Source of the DNA: Polycladospora coralii | Lineage (GTDB): Bacteria > Bacillota > Bacilli > Thermoactinomycetales > Thermoactinomycetaceae | Length of the DNA: 64,000 bases | Reading direction: 5' to 3' | Assembly (NCBI RefSeq): GCF_014773435.2 | Contig: NZ_JACXAG020000001.1 | Coordinates: 62,001-126,000, forward strand | Part shown: piece by piece, positions 1 through 7,937 of the stretch | Numbering within the stretch: position 1 is the first letter of the stretch | Layout: each line of letters starts with the position of its first letter | The notes under the pieces: generated by a model | What the model saw: only the letters and a program-made list of their open reading frames with translations | The model's database searches: none | Told to the model about the DNA's origin: nothing | Made by a program: the position numbers and the translations under genes

Positions 1-204
1 GCTAAATTATATGGTTCAAATATGGGGAATCGAGTGGTTGATCGCGTATTACAAATTCATGGTGGGATGGGATATACCAGAGAATTACCGATAGAACGTT
101 GGTATCGTGAAGCCAGACTATGGCGTATCTATGATGGAACAGACGAAATCCAACGCCTTATTATTGCCCGCAATTTATTAAAAGGTCATGTTAAACTAGG
201 ATAG
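1..204 (+). CDS. Acyl-CoA dehydrogenase, C-terminal end (partial)
   Basis: The reading frame is open from the first base, so the gene begins outside the window; about 67 residues remain. The remaining part is the C-terminal four-helix domain of the acyl-CoA dehydrogenase family, with the typical IHGGMGYTRELPIERWYRE stretch and IYDGTDEIQR, which contact FAD and the subunit interface. The enzyme would oxidise an acyl-CoA to the enoyl-CoA, passing electrons to electron-transfer flavoprotein. It lies 25 bp before a ketoreductase and two dehydratase subunits, so the four genes probably form one acyl-CoA operon. The substrate cannot be judged from this fragment. Confidence 0.93.
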   Translation, partial: AKLYGSNMGNRVVDRVLQIHGGMGYTRELPIERWYREARLWRIYDGTDEIQRLIIARNLLKGHVKLG

Positions 205-229
205 TGGCATAGAATAGGGAGGAATCATG

Positions 230-994
230 ATGAATGGACGTTTTAAAGACAGAGTCGCTTTTATTACAGGTGGTAGTAGAGGGATTGGTAAGGCGATTGC
301 CCAGCAATTTGCAGATGAAGGCGCTCGGGTGGCATTATTAGATGTAAATGAAGCTGCATTAAGTGAAACGAAGAAACAATTTCAAGAATGCGGATATGAA
401 GTATATACCCAGGTAGCAGACGTCACTAACGGTGAGCAAGTAGAGAAAATGATGGATGAGGTCTTTCAAACATACGGATCACTCGATATCTTAGTAAATA
501 ATGCAGGTGTGATTCGCGATAACTTACTTTACAAGATGACCGATGAAGATTGGCAAACCGTTATGGATGTTCATTTGAAAGGAACATTTATCGCATCACG
601 GGCAGCACAAAAGTATATGATACAAAATCAATACGGTCGCATCATTATGCTATCATCAACTTCGGCATTAGGAAATCGCGGGCAAGCCAACTATGCTACT
701 GCTAAAGCGGGTTTACAAGGTTTAACGAAAACATTAGCGATTGAACTAGGCAAGTATGGCATAACGGTTAACAGTGTAGCACCCGGCTTCATAGAAACAG
801 ATATGACGAAAGAAACTGCAAAACGGATCGGGATTTCATTTGATGAATTGGTTGCAGCATCTAAATCGATGATTCCGGTTAATCGGACAGGTAAACCAGA
901 AGATATCGCGCATGCCGTTACCTTTTTTGCTGATGAAAGCTCCTCATTCGTTAATGGTCAAGTATTATATGTAGCTGGCGGCCCCAAAAATTAA
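230..994 (+). CDS. Short-chain dehydrogenase/reductase, FabG-like
   Basis: A classical SDR of about 254 residues. The N-terminal NAD(P) motif GGSRGIGKAIA, the NNAG motif (LVNNAGVIRDN), the catalytic Ser in LSSTSALG and the YATAK Tyr/Lys pair are all present, followed by the PGFIETDM stretch. The family reduces 3-oxoacyl or oxidises 3-hydroxyacyl thioesters; with the acyl-CoA dehydrogenase before and MaoC-type subunits after it, a 3-hydroxyacyl-CoA or -ACP step is likely. Two ATG codons lie in tandem at 227 and 230; the GGGAGG site at 217-222 is better spaced (7 nt) for 230. Exact substrate is inference. Confidence 0.93.
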   Translation: MNGRFKDRVAFITGGSRGIGKAIAQQFADEGARVALLDVNEAALSETKKQFQECGYEVYTQVADVTNGEQVEKMMDEVFQTYGSLDILVNNAGVIRDNLLYKMTDEDWQTVMDVHLKGTFIASRAAQKYMIQNQYGRIIMLSSTSALGNRGQANYATAKAGLQGLTKTLAIELGKYGITVNSVAPGFIETDMTKETAKRIGISFDELVAASKSMIPVNRTGKPEDIAHAVTFFADESSSFVNGQVLYVAGGPKN

Positions 995-1010
995 TGAGGG
1001 GGAGTTAATC

Positions 1011-1460
1011 ATGTTATCCCAATTTATTGGCATGCGTTCGGATAAAGTGATGAATCCGATTGAGAGAGGTGCAGTGAAAAAATTTGCAGAAGCAATAGGG
1101 GATCCTCATCCCCTTTATTTCGATGAAGAAACGGGCAAAAATTCAATCCATCAGTGTAATATTGCGCCTCCGACTTTTGCAATCACATTAGATTATGGGA
1201 TCATTCCTAATTTGCAAAGGATAGGAGCAGGTTTAATACACGGCGAGCAACAATTTCATTATCAACGCCCTTTACATGTAGGGGAAAAGATACAATGTTA
1301 TCAGCAAATAACCGATTATTACGAAAAGAAAGGCAAGTTAGGTGAGATGGGATTTCTGGTGGCAGAAAAAAGAGGATTAAATGAAGACGGGCATTTCATT
1401 TTTGCGATGAAACAAGTCGTCATCTTAAATGAAACTATTCGAAGGGGGTTAAAATCATGA
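1011..1460 (+). CDS. MaoC N-terminal-type (FAS1-like) dehydratase subunit
   Basis: A 149-residue hotdog-fold protein of the MaoC_dehydrat_N kind, seen from the early IGMRSDKVMNPIERGAVKKF segment, the AIGDPHPLYFDEE loop and APPTFAITLDYG. In known HadA/HadB-type pairs this subunit gives substrate binding and the neighbouring MaoC subunit gives the catalytic Asp and His. The next gene starts inside this stop codon (ATGA, 1457-1460), which fits translational coupling and a heterodimer. Preceded by GGGGGAG at a good distance. It is not a fused double-hotdog protein. Confidence 0.85.
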   Translation: MLSQFIGMRSDKVMNPIERGAVKKFAEAIGDPHPLYFDEETGKNSIHQCNIAPPTFAITLDYGIIPNLQRIGAGLIHGEQQFHYQRPLHVGEKIQCYQQITDYYEKKGKLGEMGFLVAEKRGLNEDGHFIFAMKQVVILNETIRRGLKS

Positions 1461-1861
1461 TTCCGATATTATGGGATCTAGAAGTAGGTGACACACTCCC
1501 TGAAATTCAACTCCCTCCAGTAACGAGAATAGATTTAATTAAATATGCAGGCGCTTCTGGAGATTACAATCCCATACACACGATTGATGATGAAGCAAAA
1601 AAAGCGGGACTGCCTGGTGTAATCGCGCATGGCATGTGGACTATGGGTAACTTAGCTAAGCTTTTCACACCTTATCTGGAAAAGGGCTTTATACAAGATT
1701 ATCAAGTTCGATTTATGGGCATGGTTTTTTTAGAGGATCGTATTACTTTAAAAGCAACTGTGAAAGCGACTGAGGAGAGCAAGGTCACTTTTTCGGTAAA
1801 AGCTGTCAATGAAGCTGATCAAGAGATCTTAGCCGGGCATATTGTATATCAGGTTTTCTGA
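1457..1861 (+). CDS. MaoC-like (R)-specific enoyl hydratase/dehydratase subunit
   Basis: A 134-residue hotdog protein with the hydratase-2 signature: Asp and His of the GDYNPIH segment, then GLPGVIAHGMWTMG. This is the catalytic half of an (R)-3-hydroxyacyl dehydratase or enoyl-CoA hydratase. It overlaps the preceding FAS1-like subunit by four bases, so the two are probably made in equal amounts and act as a heterodimer. Together with the upstream SDR it would interconvert 3-oxo-, 3-hydroxy- and enoyl-thioesters. Whether the carrier is CoA or ACP cannot be told. Confidence 0.9.
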   Translation: MIPILWDLEVGDTLPEIQLPPVTRIDLIKYAGASGDYNPIHTIDDEAKKAGLPGVIAHGMWTMGNLAKLFTPYLEKGFIQDYQVRFMGMVFLEDRITLKATVKATEESKVTFSVKAVNEADQEILAGHIVYQVF

Positions 1862-1886
1862 AACACCTAAGAAGGAGTGTTATGAA

Positions 1887-2213
1887 ATGAATGCATTTGT
1901 TGTTGGTCTATCCGTTTTCGTATTTATATTCGGAATGTTCTTTAGTTTAAAAGGGAATATGAAACTCAGCTTCTGGACACTTACTATAGCTTGTAGTCTA
2001 TCGTTCTTTTGGGGCGTTTTTATAAATGGTAAAGACCCCACATGGTATATACGATTTCTCTATCTATCTTTAGCCATTTATTTACCAGTGCTACTTGCAG
2101 GAACCTATCTATTGATGCGAACAATCACATCCAATATGCATCAAGGGATTATTGAAAATACGACAGTCGATGCGCCGCAAAGTAACGAGCAGAATAGTAG
2201 AATAGGGGCATAA
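1887..2213 (+). CDS. Small membrane protein, three helices, unknown
   Basis: About 108 residues if it starts at ATG 1887, which has a GAAGGAG site nine bases upstream; an earlier in-frame ATG at 1842 lies inside the previous gene and has no such site. Three hydrophobic segments (roughly residues 2-22, 26-46, 52-73) are followed by a polar tail rich in Asn and Gln. I do not recognise the family. It sits 25 bp after the dehydratase gene and before a weak terminator, so it is probably the last gene of the acyl-thioester operon. Confidence 0.6.
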   Translation: MNAFVVGLSVFVFIFGMFFSLKGNMKLSFWTLTIACSLSFFWGVFINGKDPTWYIRFLYLSLAIYLPVLLAGTYLLMRTITSNMHQGIIENTTVDAPQSNEQNSRIGA

Positions 2214-2226
2214 AAATAGCCCCATT

Positions 2227-2256
2227 GAAGCTTTAGTGATGAGGCTTCTTTTTTTT
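2227..2256 (+). terminator. Weak intrinsic terminator
   Basis: GAAGC at 2227-2231 pairs with GCTTC at 2244-2248 and is followed by eight T residues. The stem is only five base pairs, so termination may be partial. It closes the acyl-thioester operon. Confidence 0.55.
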
Positions 2257-2278
2257 GCGAACATAAAATAAGGACGGC

Positions 2279-2321
2279 TGTGACCAAAATCACATCCTAA
2301 AGTTGCTTCATATGCTATATT
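2279..2321 (+). promoter_or_regulatory. Fnr-type box and promoter of the hybrid cluster protein gene
   Basis: TGTGACCAAAATCACA at 2279-2294 is a perfect TGTGA-N6-TCACA palindrome, the published consensus for Bacillus Fnr (and for Crp/Fnr regulators of that type). A -10-like TATATT lies at 2316-2321. If transcription starts seven bases after it (about 2328), the palindrome is centred at -41.5, the classic position for a class II activator. No good -35 is visible, which also fits an activated promoter. Anaerobic or nitrosative control is therefore the inference. Confidence 0.75.
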
Positions 2322-2390
2322 AAGGACATATCAATCATCTGCTTATGAATTTGACTGAATTTAAATCGTTCAAGGATGGGAGAGGTCTAT

Positions 2391-3680
2391 ATGTTTTGTC
2401 ATCAATGTGAACAAACCCCCGCAAATGGTTGTCAAGTGATTGGTGTATGTGGAAAAAATGAAACGATTGCCAGTTTACAAGATATTTTAGTTTTCGCTCT
2501 TAAAGGGATAGCTGCTTATCGTACGCATGCTGACCAACTTGGTTATCATGATCCATTTATAGATAAAACAACACATGAAGCACTATATATGACCTTAACC
2601 AATTCCAATTTTAATGAACAAGAGCATCTGGAGATGGCGATGACAGTAGGTCAATCAGCCATTCGTGTTATGGAACTACTCGATCAAGCACATACAGATC
2701 GTTTTGGAATTCCAGAACCGGTGCAAATTAGTCAAAATAAAGTTGAGGGAAAAGCTATTCTCATTACGGGTCATAATCTCTTTGCTTTAGAAGAGCTACT
2801 AAAACAAACGATGGGGAAAGGGATTAATATTTATACCCATTCCGAAATGTTACCAGCCCATGGCTATCCGCAATTGAAGAAATACGCACATTTAAAAGGA
2901 AATATAGGGAAAGCTTGGTATGATCAACGGCGTTTATTTGAAGATTTTCCAGGTGCAATCCTAGCCACTACCAATTGTGTTATGCCCATCAAAGGCAGCT
3001 ATGCCGATCGCTTTTTTTCCTATGAGGTAGCGGGATTGGAAAATGTGACTAAAATTAAAGAGGATGATTTTTCACCGTTAATTGAACGCGCGCTACAATT
3101 ACCTACTGCGGCTATGCCTTCAGAGCAGACACTGACGACAGGTTTTCATCATCAAACTGTGATTGGTATTGCTCCTGAAATTATTAAGGCAGTCAAAGAT
3201 AAGAAAATAAAGCGGTTTTTTGTCATAGCAGGTTGTGATGCACCAGGAAAAGGAGGAGAATATTATCGCGAGCTCGCTACTTCACTCCCTCCTGAAACCG
3301 TTATTATGACGACTTCGTGTGGAAAGTTTCGTTTTAATGATGTGTCATATGGTGTTGTTCCAGGTACAGATATACCGCGTTATATAGACTTAGGACAGTG
3401 CAACAATTCCGTCTCTACTGTGAAGATTGCACTTGCACTAGCAGATGCATTTGAATGCGAAGTAAACGAATTGCCTATTAGTATCGTCTTATCTTGGTTT
3501 GAACAAAAAGCGGTCGCCATTCTACTCGGACTCTTTAGTCTGGGTATCCAAGATATACGTATTGGACCCAAAGCACCCCATTTTATTTCACCTGGTGTTT
3601 TAGAAGTCTTACAACAGAAATTTAACTTGAAACTTATCGATAATGTTACGGATGATATGGAAGTTATGTTACAGCAGTAA
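2391..3680 (+). CDS. hcp: Hybrid cluster protein (hydroxylamine/NO reductase), short form
   Basis: A 429-residue iron-sulfur protein of the Hcp family. The N-terminal Cys motif C-x2-C-x7-C-x5-C (Cys3, 6, 14, 20) binds the first cluster. Downstream blocks typical of the hybrid cluster site are present: TTNCVMP, AGCDAPGKGGEYY, TTSCGKFRFND, DLGQCNNS and the LSWFEQKA stretch. Usual class I/II proteins have about 540-550 residues; this one lacks about 110 residues after the Cys motif, as in class III forms. ATG 2391 is preferred because GGGAGAGG lies five bases upstream; ATG 2376 lies before that site. The Fnr-type box upstream supports a role in anaerobic nitrogen-oxide or hydroxylamine detoxification. 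Confidence 0.93.
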   Translation: MFCHQCEQTPANGCQVIGVCGKNETIASLQDILVFALKGIAAYRTHADQLGYHDPFIDKTTHEALYMTLTNSNFNEQEHLEMAMTVGQSAIRVMELLDQAHTDRFGIPEPVQISQNKVEGKAILITGHNLFALEELLKQTMGKGINIYTHSEMLPAHGYPQLKKYAHLKGNIGKAWYDQRRLFEDFPGAILATTNCVMPIKGSYADRFFSYEVAGLENVTKIKEDDFSPLIERALQLPTAAMPSEQTLTTGFHHQTVIGIAPEIIKAVKDKKIKRFFVIAGCDAPGKGGEYYRELATSLPPETVIMTTSCGKFRFNDVSYGVVPGTDIPRYIDLGQCNNSVSTVKIALALADAFECEVNELPISIVLSWFEQKAVAILLGLFSLGIQDIRIGPKAPHFISPGVLEVLQQKFNLKLIDNVTDDMEVMLQQ

Positions 3681-3692
3681 GTGGAATGCCAA

Positions 3693-3733
3693 ACAACCGG
3701 ATTGTGATCTTATGTAGATCGCAATCCGGTTGT
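3693..3733 (+). terminator. hcp: Terminator of hcp
   Basis: An 18-bp stem (3693-3710 with 3716-3733, one G-T pair) closes a five-base loop. The T run after it is poor, so it may also be a boundary left by a mobile element: the transposase remnant begins only a few bases later. Confidence 0.7.
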
Positions 3734-3738
3734 CTATT

Positions 3739-3972
3739 TGTATGCGTTGGAACGTGGAAATCTTTATCCGCTGGATCAAACAAAACTTAAATGTAAAACG
3801 TTTATTTGAAACCACCCCTAATGCCATATATGGCAAGATGTACACTGCTCTTATTACCTATTTTATAGGGCAATGTTTATATCTTTACTGTAAGACCCAT
3901 CGTCATTTTCAAAAACTGAATCGAATTACTTTTTTCTTTGCGTTACAACACGGATCCCTTCCAATTAGTTAG
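3739..3972 (+). mobile_element. IS4-type transposase remnant, C-terminal piece
   Basis: About 77 residues resemble the C-terminal part of DDE transposases of the IS4 group: the IFIRWIKQNLNVKRLFE segment contains the conserved region around the catalytic Glu, then TTPNAIYGKMYTALITY. There is no N-terminal part, no start site and no inverted repeats that I could pair. The frame stops at 3970-3972, and the following bases in another frame (from about 3938) could be a shifted continuation. It abuts the hcp hairpin, so this is a dead fragment rather than an active element. Confidence 0.7.
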
Positions 3973-4433
3973 ACGGTTTCTGTATACCATGCGTTCCAGC
4001 ATTTTAGCATCGACACCACTGTTACAAAATATGTATATTATAGTGGGTGCTTGTATAGAGGTGCATACACTACATCAGGAAATAACTGAGGGTTGTCAGT
4101 ATTCTGAACATTTGTTTAATCACCCGTTCTGATCCTGTTGAATTCTAAATCCCTGCCCCTTGAGTTTTCTCCTCTAAAATTTCATCGCATTCTTTAATAA
4201 GGATAAGGCTTACCCTATTTTAAAAAAGTATACTTTAATATTGCTCTTGCTTTGATGCACAGTAGCTAATAGAAGCTATATCTACCAATTCTTACAGGAT
4301 GACAGCGTGATAGGGGCACACTATCCATGATTTGGTAAGGAAACTCTTCTACAGAGCCTATTTTTTGATCTTGTAATAAAGTGTGTATACGAAAAAAATG
4401 TCTCTGTCATTAATATAGAGAGGGAGGTGTGAT
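3973..4433. other. Stretch without a recognisable gene
   Basis: AT-rich DNA downstream of the transposase remnant. A frame from 3938 to 4132 may be shifted transposase sequence, but I cannot match it with confidence. The last bases hold a good ribosome site (GGGAGGTG near 4423) for the next gene. Nothing else is supported. Confidence 0.4.
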
Positions 4434-4871
4434 ATGCGTAATAAGGACATTGATGTTCAATCAAAAATAATTCCAATCAAACAAGTTAAAAGTGAACAAG
4501 ATTGTCCGAGACTCTGTACAGATTCAGGTTGTGGTATTGGTAGTTGTGGGTGTTTCATCCCTTTTTTGAATGCATGTGGCTGTTTAAGTAATGTGATAAC
4601 CGTAACAAATGCAGATGTAAAAATTATTACAAGAAAAAAACGGATATTTTTTACTTATCGTGCGAGTGACTGTATACAATTTTCGCTAATTAGCAATCCT
4701 TCTAAAGGAAAGTTGTTGATTCGAACATTCAAGTTTCCAAATAAAAAAAATCACAATAAATCAAGAGGATTTATTCAGATAGCAAGTGGTGAACGCATGA
4801 TTCGTCGTACCATCTTCTTGGGTTTTAATCAAAAAAGATTTAAATGTGGGTGCAAACAAGGAGTTCATTAG
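4434..4871 (+). CDS. Cys-rich protein of unknown function
   Basis: A 145-residue protein with a strong GGGAGGTG ribosome site. Residues 24-49 contain a dense Cys cluster (CPRLC, GCGIGSCGC, NACGC), and two more Cys (CGC) lie near the end. The middle is basic and beta-like, with RKKRIFFTYRASDCIQFSLI and a lysine-rich loop. No signal peptide is visible. Clustered Cys of this kind occurs in metal-binding and in spore-coat proteins such as the CotY/CotZ group, but I do not see a convincing family match. It is flanked by its own strong terminator, so it is a single-gene unit. Confidence 0.65.
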   Translation: MRNKDIDVQSKIIPIKQVKSEQDCPRLCTDSGCGIGSCGCFIPFLNACGCLSNVITVTNADVKIITRKKRIFFTYRASDCIQFSLISNPSKGKLLIRTFKFPNKKNHNKSRGFIQIASGERMIRRTIFLGFNQKRFKCGCKQGVH

Positions 4872-4887
4872 ACATGTGATTGAAAAT

Positions 4888-4933
4888 GGGTCATCTAAAA
4901 AACAACCTATAGGAATTGTTTTTTAGATGACCC
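4888..4933 (+). terminator. Strong hairpin after the Cys-rich gene
   Basis: A perfect 18-bp stem (4888-4905 with 4916-4933) with a ten-base loop. The stem contains A6/T6 tracts, so it could act for both directions. It lies 17 bp after the stop codon. Confidence 0.8.
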
Positions 4934-5144
4934 TAATGTTTTTAACTTTTAAAAAAATTACTTGTTTATACGTGTGAATCTTTTGATAGAACCAAGAGAG
5001 AATCAAAAAAAATAAACCTTCGAAATAGTGATTACGATTATTCATTCTAAAAGAAAGCAAATTTTGAGGGGATTTCACTTGCCCATACATGACTTGTGCA
5101 AGGTACTATTGTATTATTCATAGCGTAAAAACAAGAGAAAATCT

Positions 5145-6233
5145 TTAGAGTTGCACATGAATGGGTTTTAAAGTTTTTTTGGGCCAGTCAAACTTGAGGA
5201 TTACAAGAAGATAAAGTTGTTTATATATCTCCTTTGATACTTTCTTCGTCTGTATGTCATATGCATAGATGGCTCTGACTTGTACCGTTCTTCCTCCTTT
5301 ATCTGTGATCCATTTGAATGGCTTAGGAGTAGCTATAAAATAGATGTTCTTTCCATCAGGAGCGTATTGTGCCTGATTCAATTTAGAAAAAGAAGTGGTA
5401 TCTGCTAATAAAGGAGTGTATTGACCACTTTTGATATCCAACTGATACAAAGTGTTCTTGGCATCTGTAGTAAACGCATCACTTGCAGTAAATAAGACTT
5501 TAGTCCCTTTTGGAGAAAAGGATAGATCGTGCACAAATTTGGAGATGGTGCTAATTTGCTTCGATTTTCTATCATGAATTGTAATCAGATTGATCTGTTT
5601 AGTAGAAGGCTCTAAGGGCGTTTGCGTTTCATTCGCTCTGGATACTTTCTCATAATCTTCTTTTACGGATTGAGTCAATGTTACGATCTAATTTTGGAGA
5701 GCATTATAATCAAAATAAACCATACTGCGATCCTTTTCTGATGAATTCCAAACATCAGATGTGTGTTGATTTAGATCATATGTGGCAAGGTGAAAGTTTC
5801 GATGGTTTGGCAATAATACTCTCATATACACTTTCTGTTGATTCTGGTCTAAACGTAAATAATCTACATAGCGAAATTGGTTAGTTAATTGTGTTTTTTT
5901 CTTAGTATCTAAGTCCAATTGAAATAATTGTGTATCCCCATTTGCATCTTTGGTAGTAAATAAGAAAATGTTTTTCTTCTCTATCCACAGAGCGGAAGGG
6001 TAATCTGTCATCTGCTGTTTGTACAGTAGGACATTTACTTTTTGTCTAGGATTAGCCAAGTGATAATGCGTTGTTAGGTTTTTATCCGTAAAAATCACTA
6101 ACATTTTGGAATGATTAGAGGAAATAGCAACGCTTGTGTCTATTTTTAGTAAGCTTATATAAACGCCAAAAGTGATACATATCATCAAAACAAAACATAC
6201 AACACCTATAACTCTTTTTTTCTTTTGAAGCAT
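5145..6233 (-). pseudogene. TolB/WD40-like propeller protein with an in-frame amber stop
   Basis: Reading right to left, ATG at 6233 has a GGAGG site seven bases upstream and opens a protein with one N-terminal membrane helix (GVVCFVLMICITFGVYISLL). The extracellular part has TolB-like repeats (FTTKDANGDTQLFQLDLDT, YAPDGKNIYFIATP). A TAG at 5688-5690 interrupts the frame; translation in the same frame then continues to 5145 with equally convincing repeats (LSFSPKGTKVLFTASD). Total length would be about 362 codons. It is either a recent pseudogene, a sequencing error, or two separately translated pieces. Function unknown. Confidence 0.65.
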
Positions 6234-6349
6234 CCCATTGCCTCCTAATGAAAAAGAAGTAAAGAGGTTCATCTCTTTACTTCTATAGCATGTCCTAACT
6301 CATTAATCGTAATAAAACCCTGATGCCAGTCCATCAGAAAGTGGTCGTC

Positions 6350-6535
6350 CTAGTGCTTGTAAATGCCTTGGGCATTACATCTAATACCATCTTTAGGCAA
6401 TGTACCTGTATCCCATTTATAAACAGTAACGCATGTTTGCTGGCTATCTACATGAGCTTTAATTGCTGTTACAGCAGATTCTAGCGAAAGTGTGGAACAG
6501 ATATTTTTCCATTCGTTTACTATGTGGAATTTCAT
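6350..6535 (-). CDS. Possible small hypothetical protein
   Basis: A 61-codon frame with three Cys. No ribosome site is seen before the ATG and I recognise no family. It may be a fragment left in the decayed region, or chance. Reported only because the surrounding bases hold no better gene. Confidence 0.2.
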   Translation of the reverse strand: MKFHIVNEWKNICSTLSLESAVTAIKAHVDSQQTCVTVYKWDTGTLPKDGIRCNAQGIYKH

Positions 6536-6565
6536 TATATAGGCACATAAGTTTGATTTAAAGTC

Positions 6566-6847
6566 TGTAAGGAGATTTATTATAAGAGAGCCAGAATTAC
6601 TGAAGTAGTGGGTAACTACAGCTTAAAGCGTTTTGGAGATCATCCCCTAGTTCCTTTGTAGGAGTTACTTACAGAAAATCTCCCCGATGAAGGGGGGACT
6701 GGGTATATCGGTCAATTTAATTTAAACAAAGACTGAATGTTAACTTTTGAGTTTGACAGTGAAATCACTTTTAGAATTCATGGATCATCGGAGTTTTGTA
6801 AATTAGTAGCCGAGCAATACCAGGATGGAAGCAGTAATCACACATAG
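6566..6847 (+). pseudogene. Unknown gene remnant with two in-frame stops
   Basis: One frame from 6566 to 6847 reads like real protein (for example VVGNYSLKRFGDHPLVPL, then LLTENLPDEGGTGYIGQFN, then LTFEFDSEITFRIHGSSEF), but it is cut by TAG at 6659-6661 and TGA at 6734-6736. No start with a ribosome site is seen. Its end runs into the conserved 63-bp block that precedes the first YVTN gene, so the block appears to have landed on it. Family not recognised. Confidence 0.35.
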
Positions 6848-6901
6848 GACAATGCTTGATCCACATAAACTGATCAAAACACGGGTATTTAAAGGAAGTG
6901 G
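6839..6901 (+). repeat. Upstream control block of YVTN genes, copy A
   Basis: 63 bp starting CACACATAGGACAAT and ending in AAAGGAAGTGG, nearly identical to 13197-13259. It ends at the ribosome site of the first YVTN gene. The shared core includes CATAAACTGATCAAAACACG. The TGATCA-centred part and the CATA element could be regulatory; the only direct observation is the conservation. Confidence 0.8.
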
Positions 6902-6905
6902 TTCG

Positions 6906-7937
6906 ATGTCATTTGTTTATGTTGCGAATTCACCATTGGGGAACGTATCGGTCATTGATACAAAGGTAAATCAACTGATAGCAAATATCCAAGCGAATGG
7001 AACACTAATCCAAGCGATTCTATCACCCAACGGCCAATATGGTTACATTTTAGGGACTGTTCCTAGTAATGTGACGGTGATTGACACAAAGGACCATAGC
7101 GTGATCGCTCAGGTACTGGTTGGAGATGTGTTTTTTCTAGCCATACCAACTACACCTATGATGATTACCCATGATGGGCACTGGATTTATGTAGCCAATC
7201 AATCCAGTGGTAATGTAACCGTCATTGACACCAAAGATTATCGCGTCGTTGCAAACGTTCAAGTAGATAACAGCCCTGTAACTATAGCCATCACCCCAGA
7301 CGATCAATACGCTTATGTGGTAAGTGCTCCTTCGGGCTCTGCTTCTTCCGTAAACGTGATTGAAACAAAGACCAATCAAGTCATTTCGACGATAGGAATT
7401 GGAATGTTGGCTATCGCAATTCGAATCTCACCAGATGGACGAAATGCATATATCTGTAATCGTGGAAGCAATAATGTCTCCGTCATTGAAATCAAAGAAA
7501 ATCGAGTCATTGCGACTGTTCAGGTGGGAGCTAACCCACGATTCCTTGAGATCACAGCAAACGGACAATATGTTTATGTGACAAACACATCTGAAAACAC
7601 AGTATCCGTGATTGAGACCAAGACCAATCAAGTGATTGCAACAGTTGAAGTGGGCTCAGACCCATTCACCCTGCGTATTACAGCCGATGACCGTTATGTT
7701 TATGTTGCTAATGATGAAGGTACTGTCTCCGTGATTGAAACCAACACGAATCAAGTGATCTCAACAGTTGAAGTGGGTACAAATCCTTACGACCTGAGCA
7801 TTACAGCCGATGACCGTTATGTTTATGTGCTAAACAGGGGAGTGAACACGATATCCGTGATTGAGACCAAGACCAATCAAGTGATTGCAACAGTAGATGT
7901 GGGTTTCGCCCCAACAGGAATAGCCATTACACCTTAG
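6906..7937 (+). CDS. YVTN-family beta-propeller protein
   Basis: 343 residues made of eight repeats of about 43 residues, each with a YVAN/YVxN strand followed by SVIETKTNQVIATV-type strands and an ITADDRYVY-type turn. Such proteins form beta-propellers that usually act outside the cell or on its surface, binding ligands or partners. No signal peptide is visible. ATG 6906 is chosen because it follows AAAGGAAG and matches the start of the second copy at 13264 (MPFVYVAN); an ATG at 6825 lies before the conserved block. The last repeats are almost identical to each other at the DNA level, which favours recombination. Function unknown. Confidence 0.85.
   Translation: MSFVYVANSPLGNVSVIDTKVNQLIANIQANGTLIQAILSPNGQYGYILGTVPSNVTVIDTKDHSVIAQVLVGDVFFLAIPTTPMMITHDGHWIYVANQSSGNVTVIDTKDYRVVANVQVDNSPVTIAITPDDQYAYVVSAPSGSASSVNVIETKTNQVISTIGIGMLAIAIRISPDGRNAYICNRGSNNVSVIEIKENRVIATVQVGANPRFLEITANGQYVYVTNTSENTVSVIETKTNQVIATVEVGSDPFTLRITADDRYVYVANDEGTVSVIETNTNQVISTVEVGTNPYDLSITADDRYVYVLNRGVNTISVIETKTNQVIATVDVGFAPTGIAITP

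Noticed and set aside
3380-3571. Open frame on the minus strand inside hcp
   Set aside because: It lies opposite a clear Hcp coding sequence, has no ribosome site and no family; it is a shadow.
7137-7631. Several frames on the minus strand opposite the first YVTN gene
   Set aside because: They mirror the repeats of the real gene and have no start sites.
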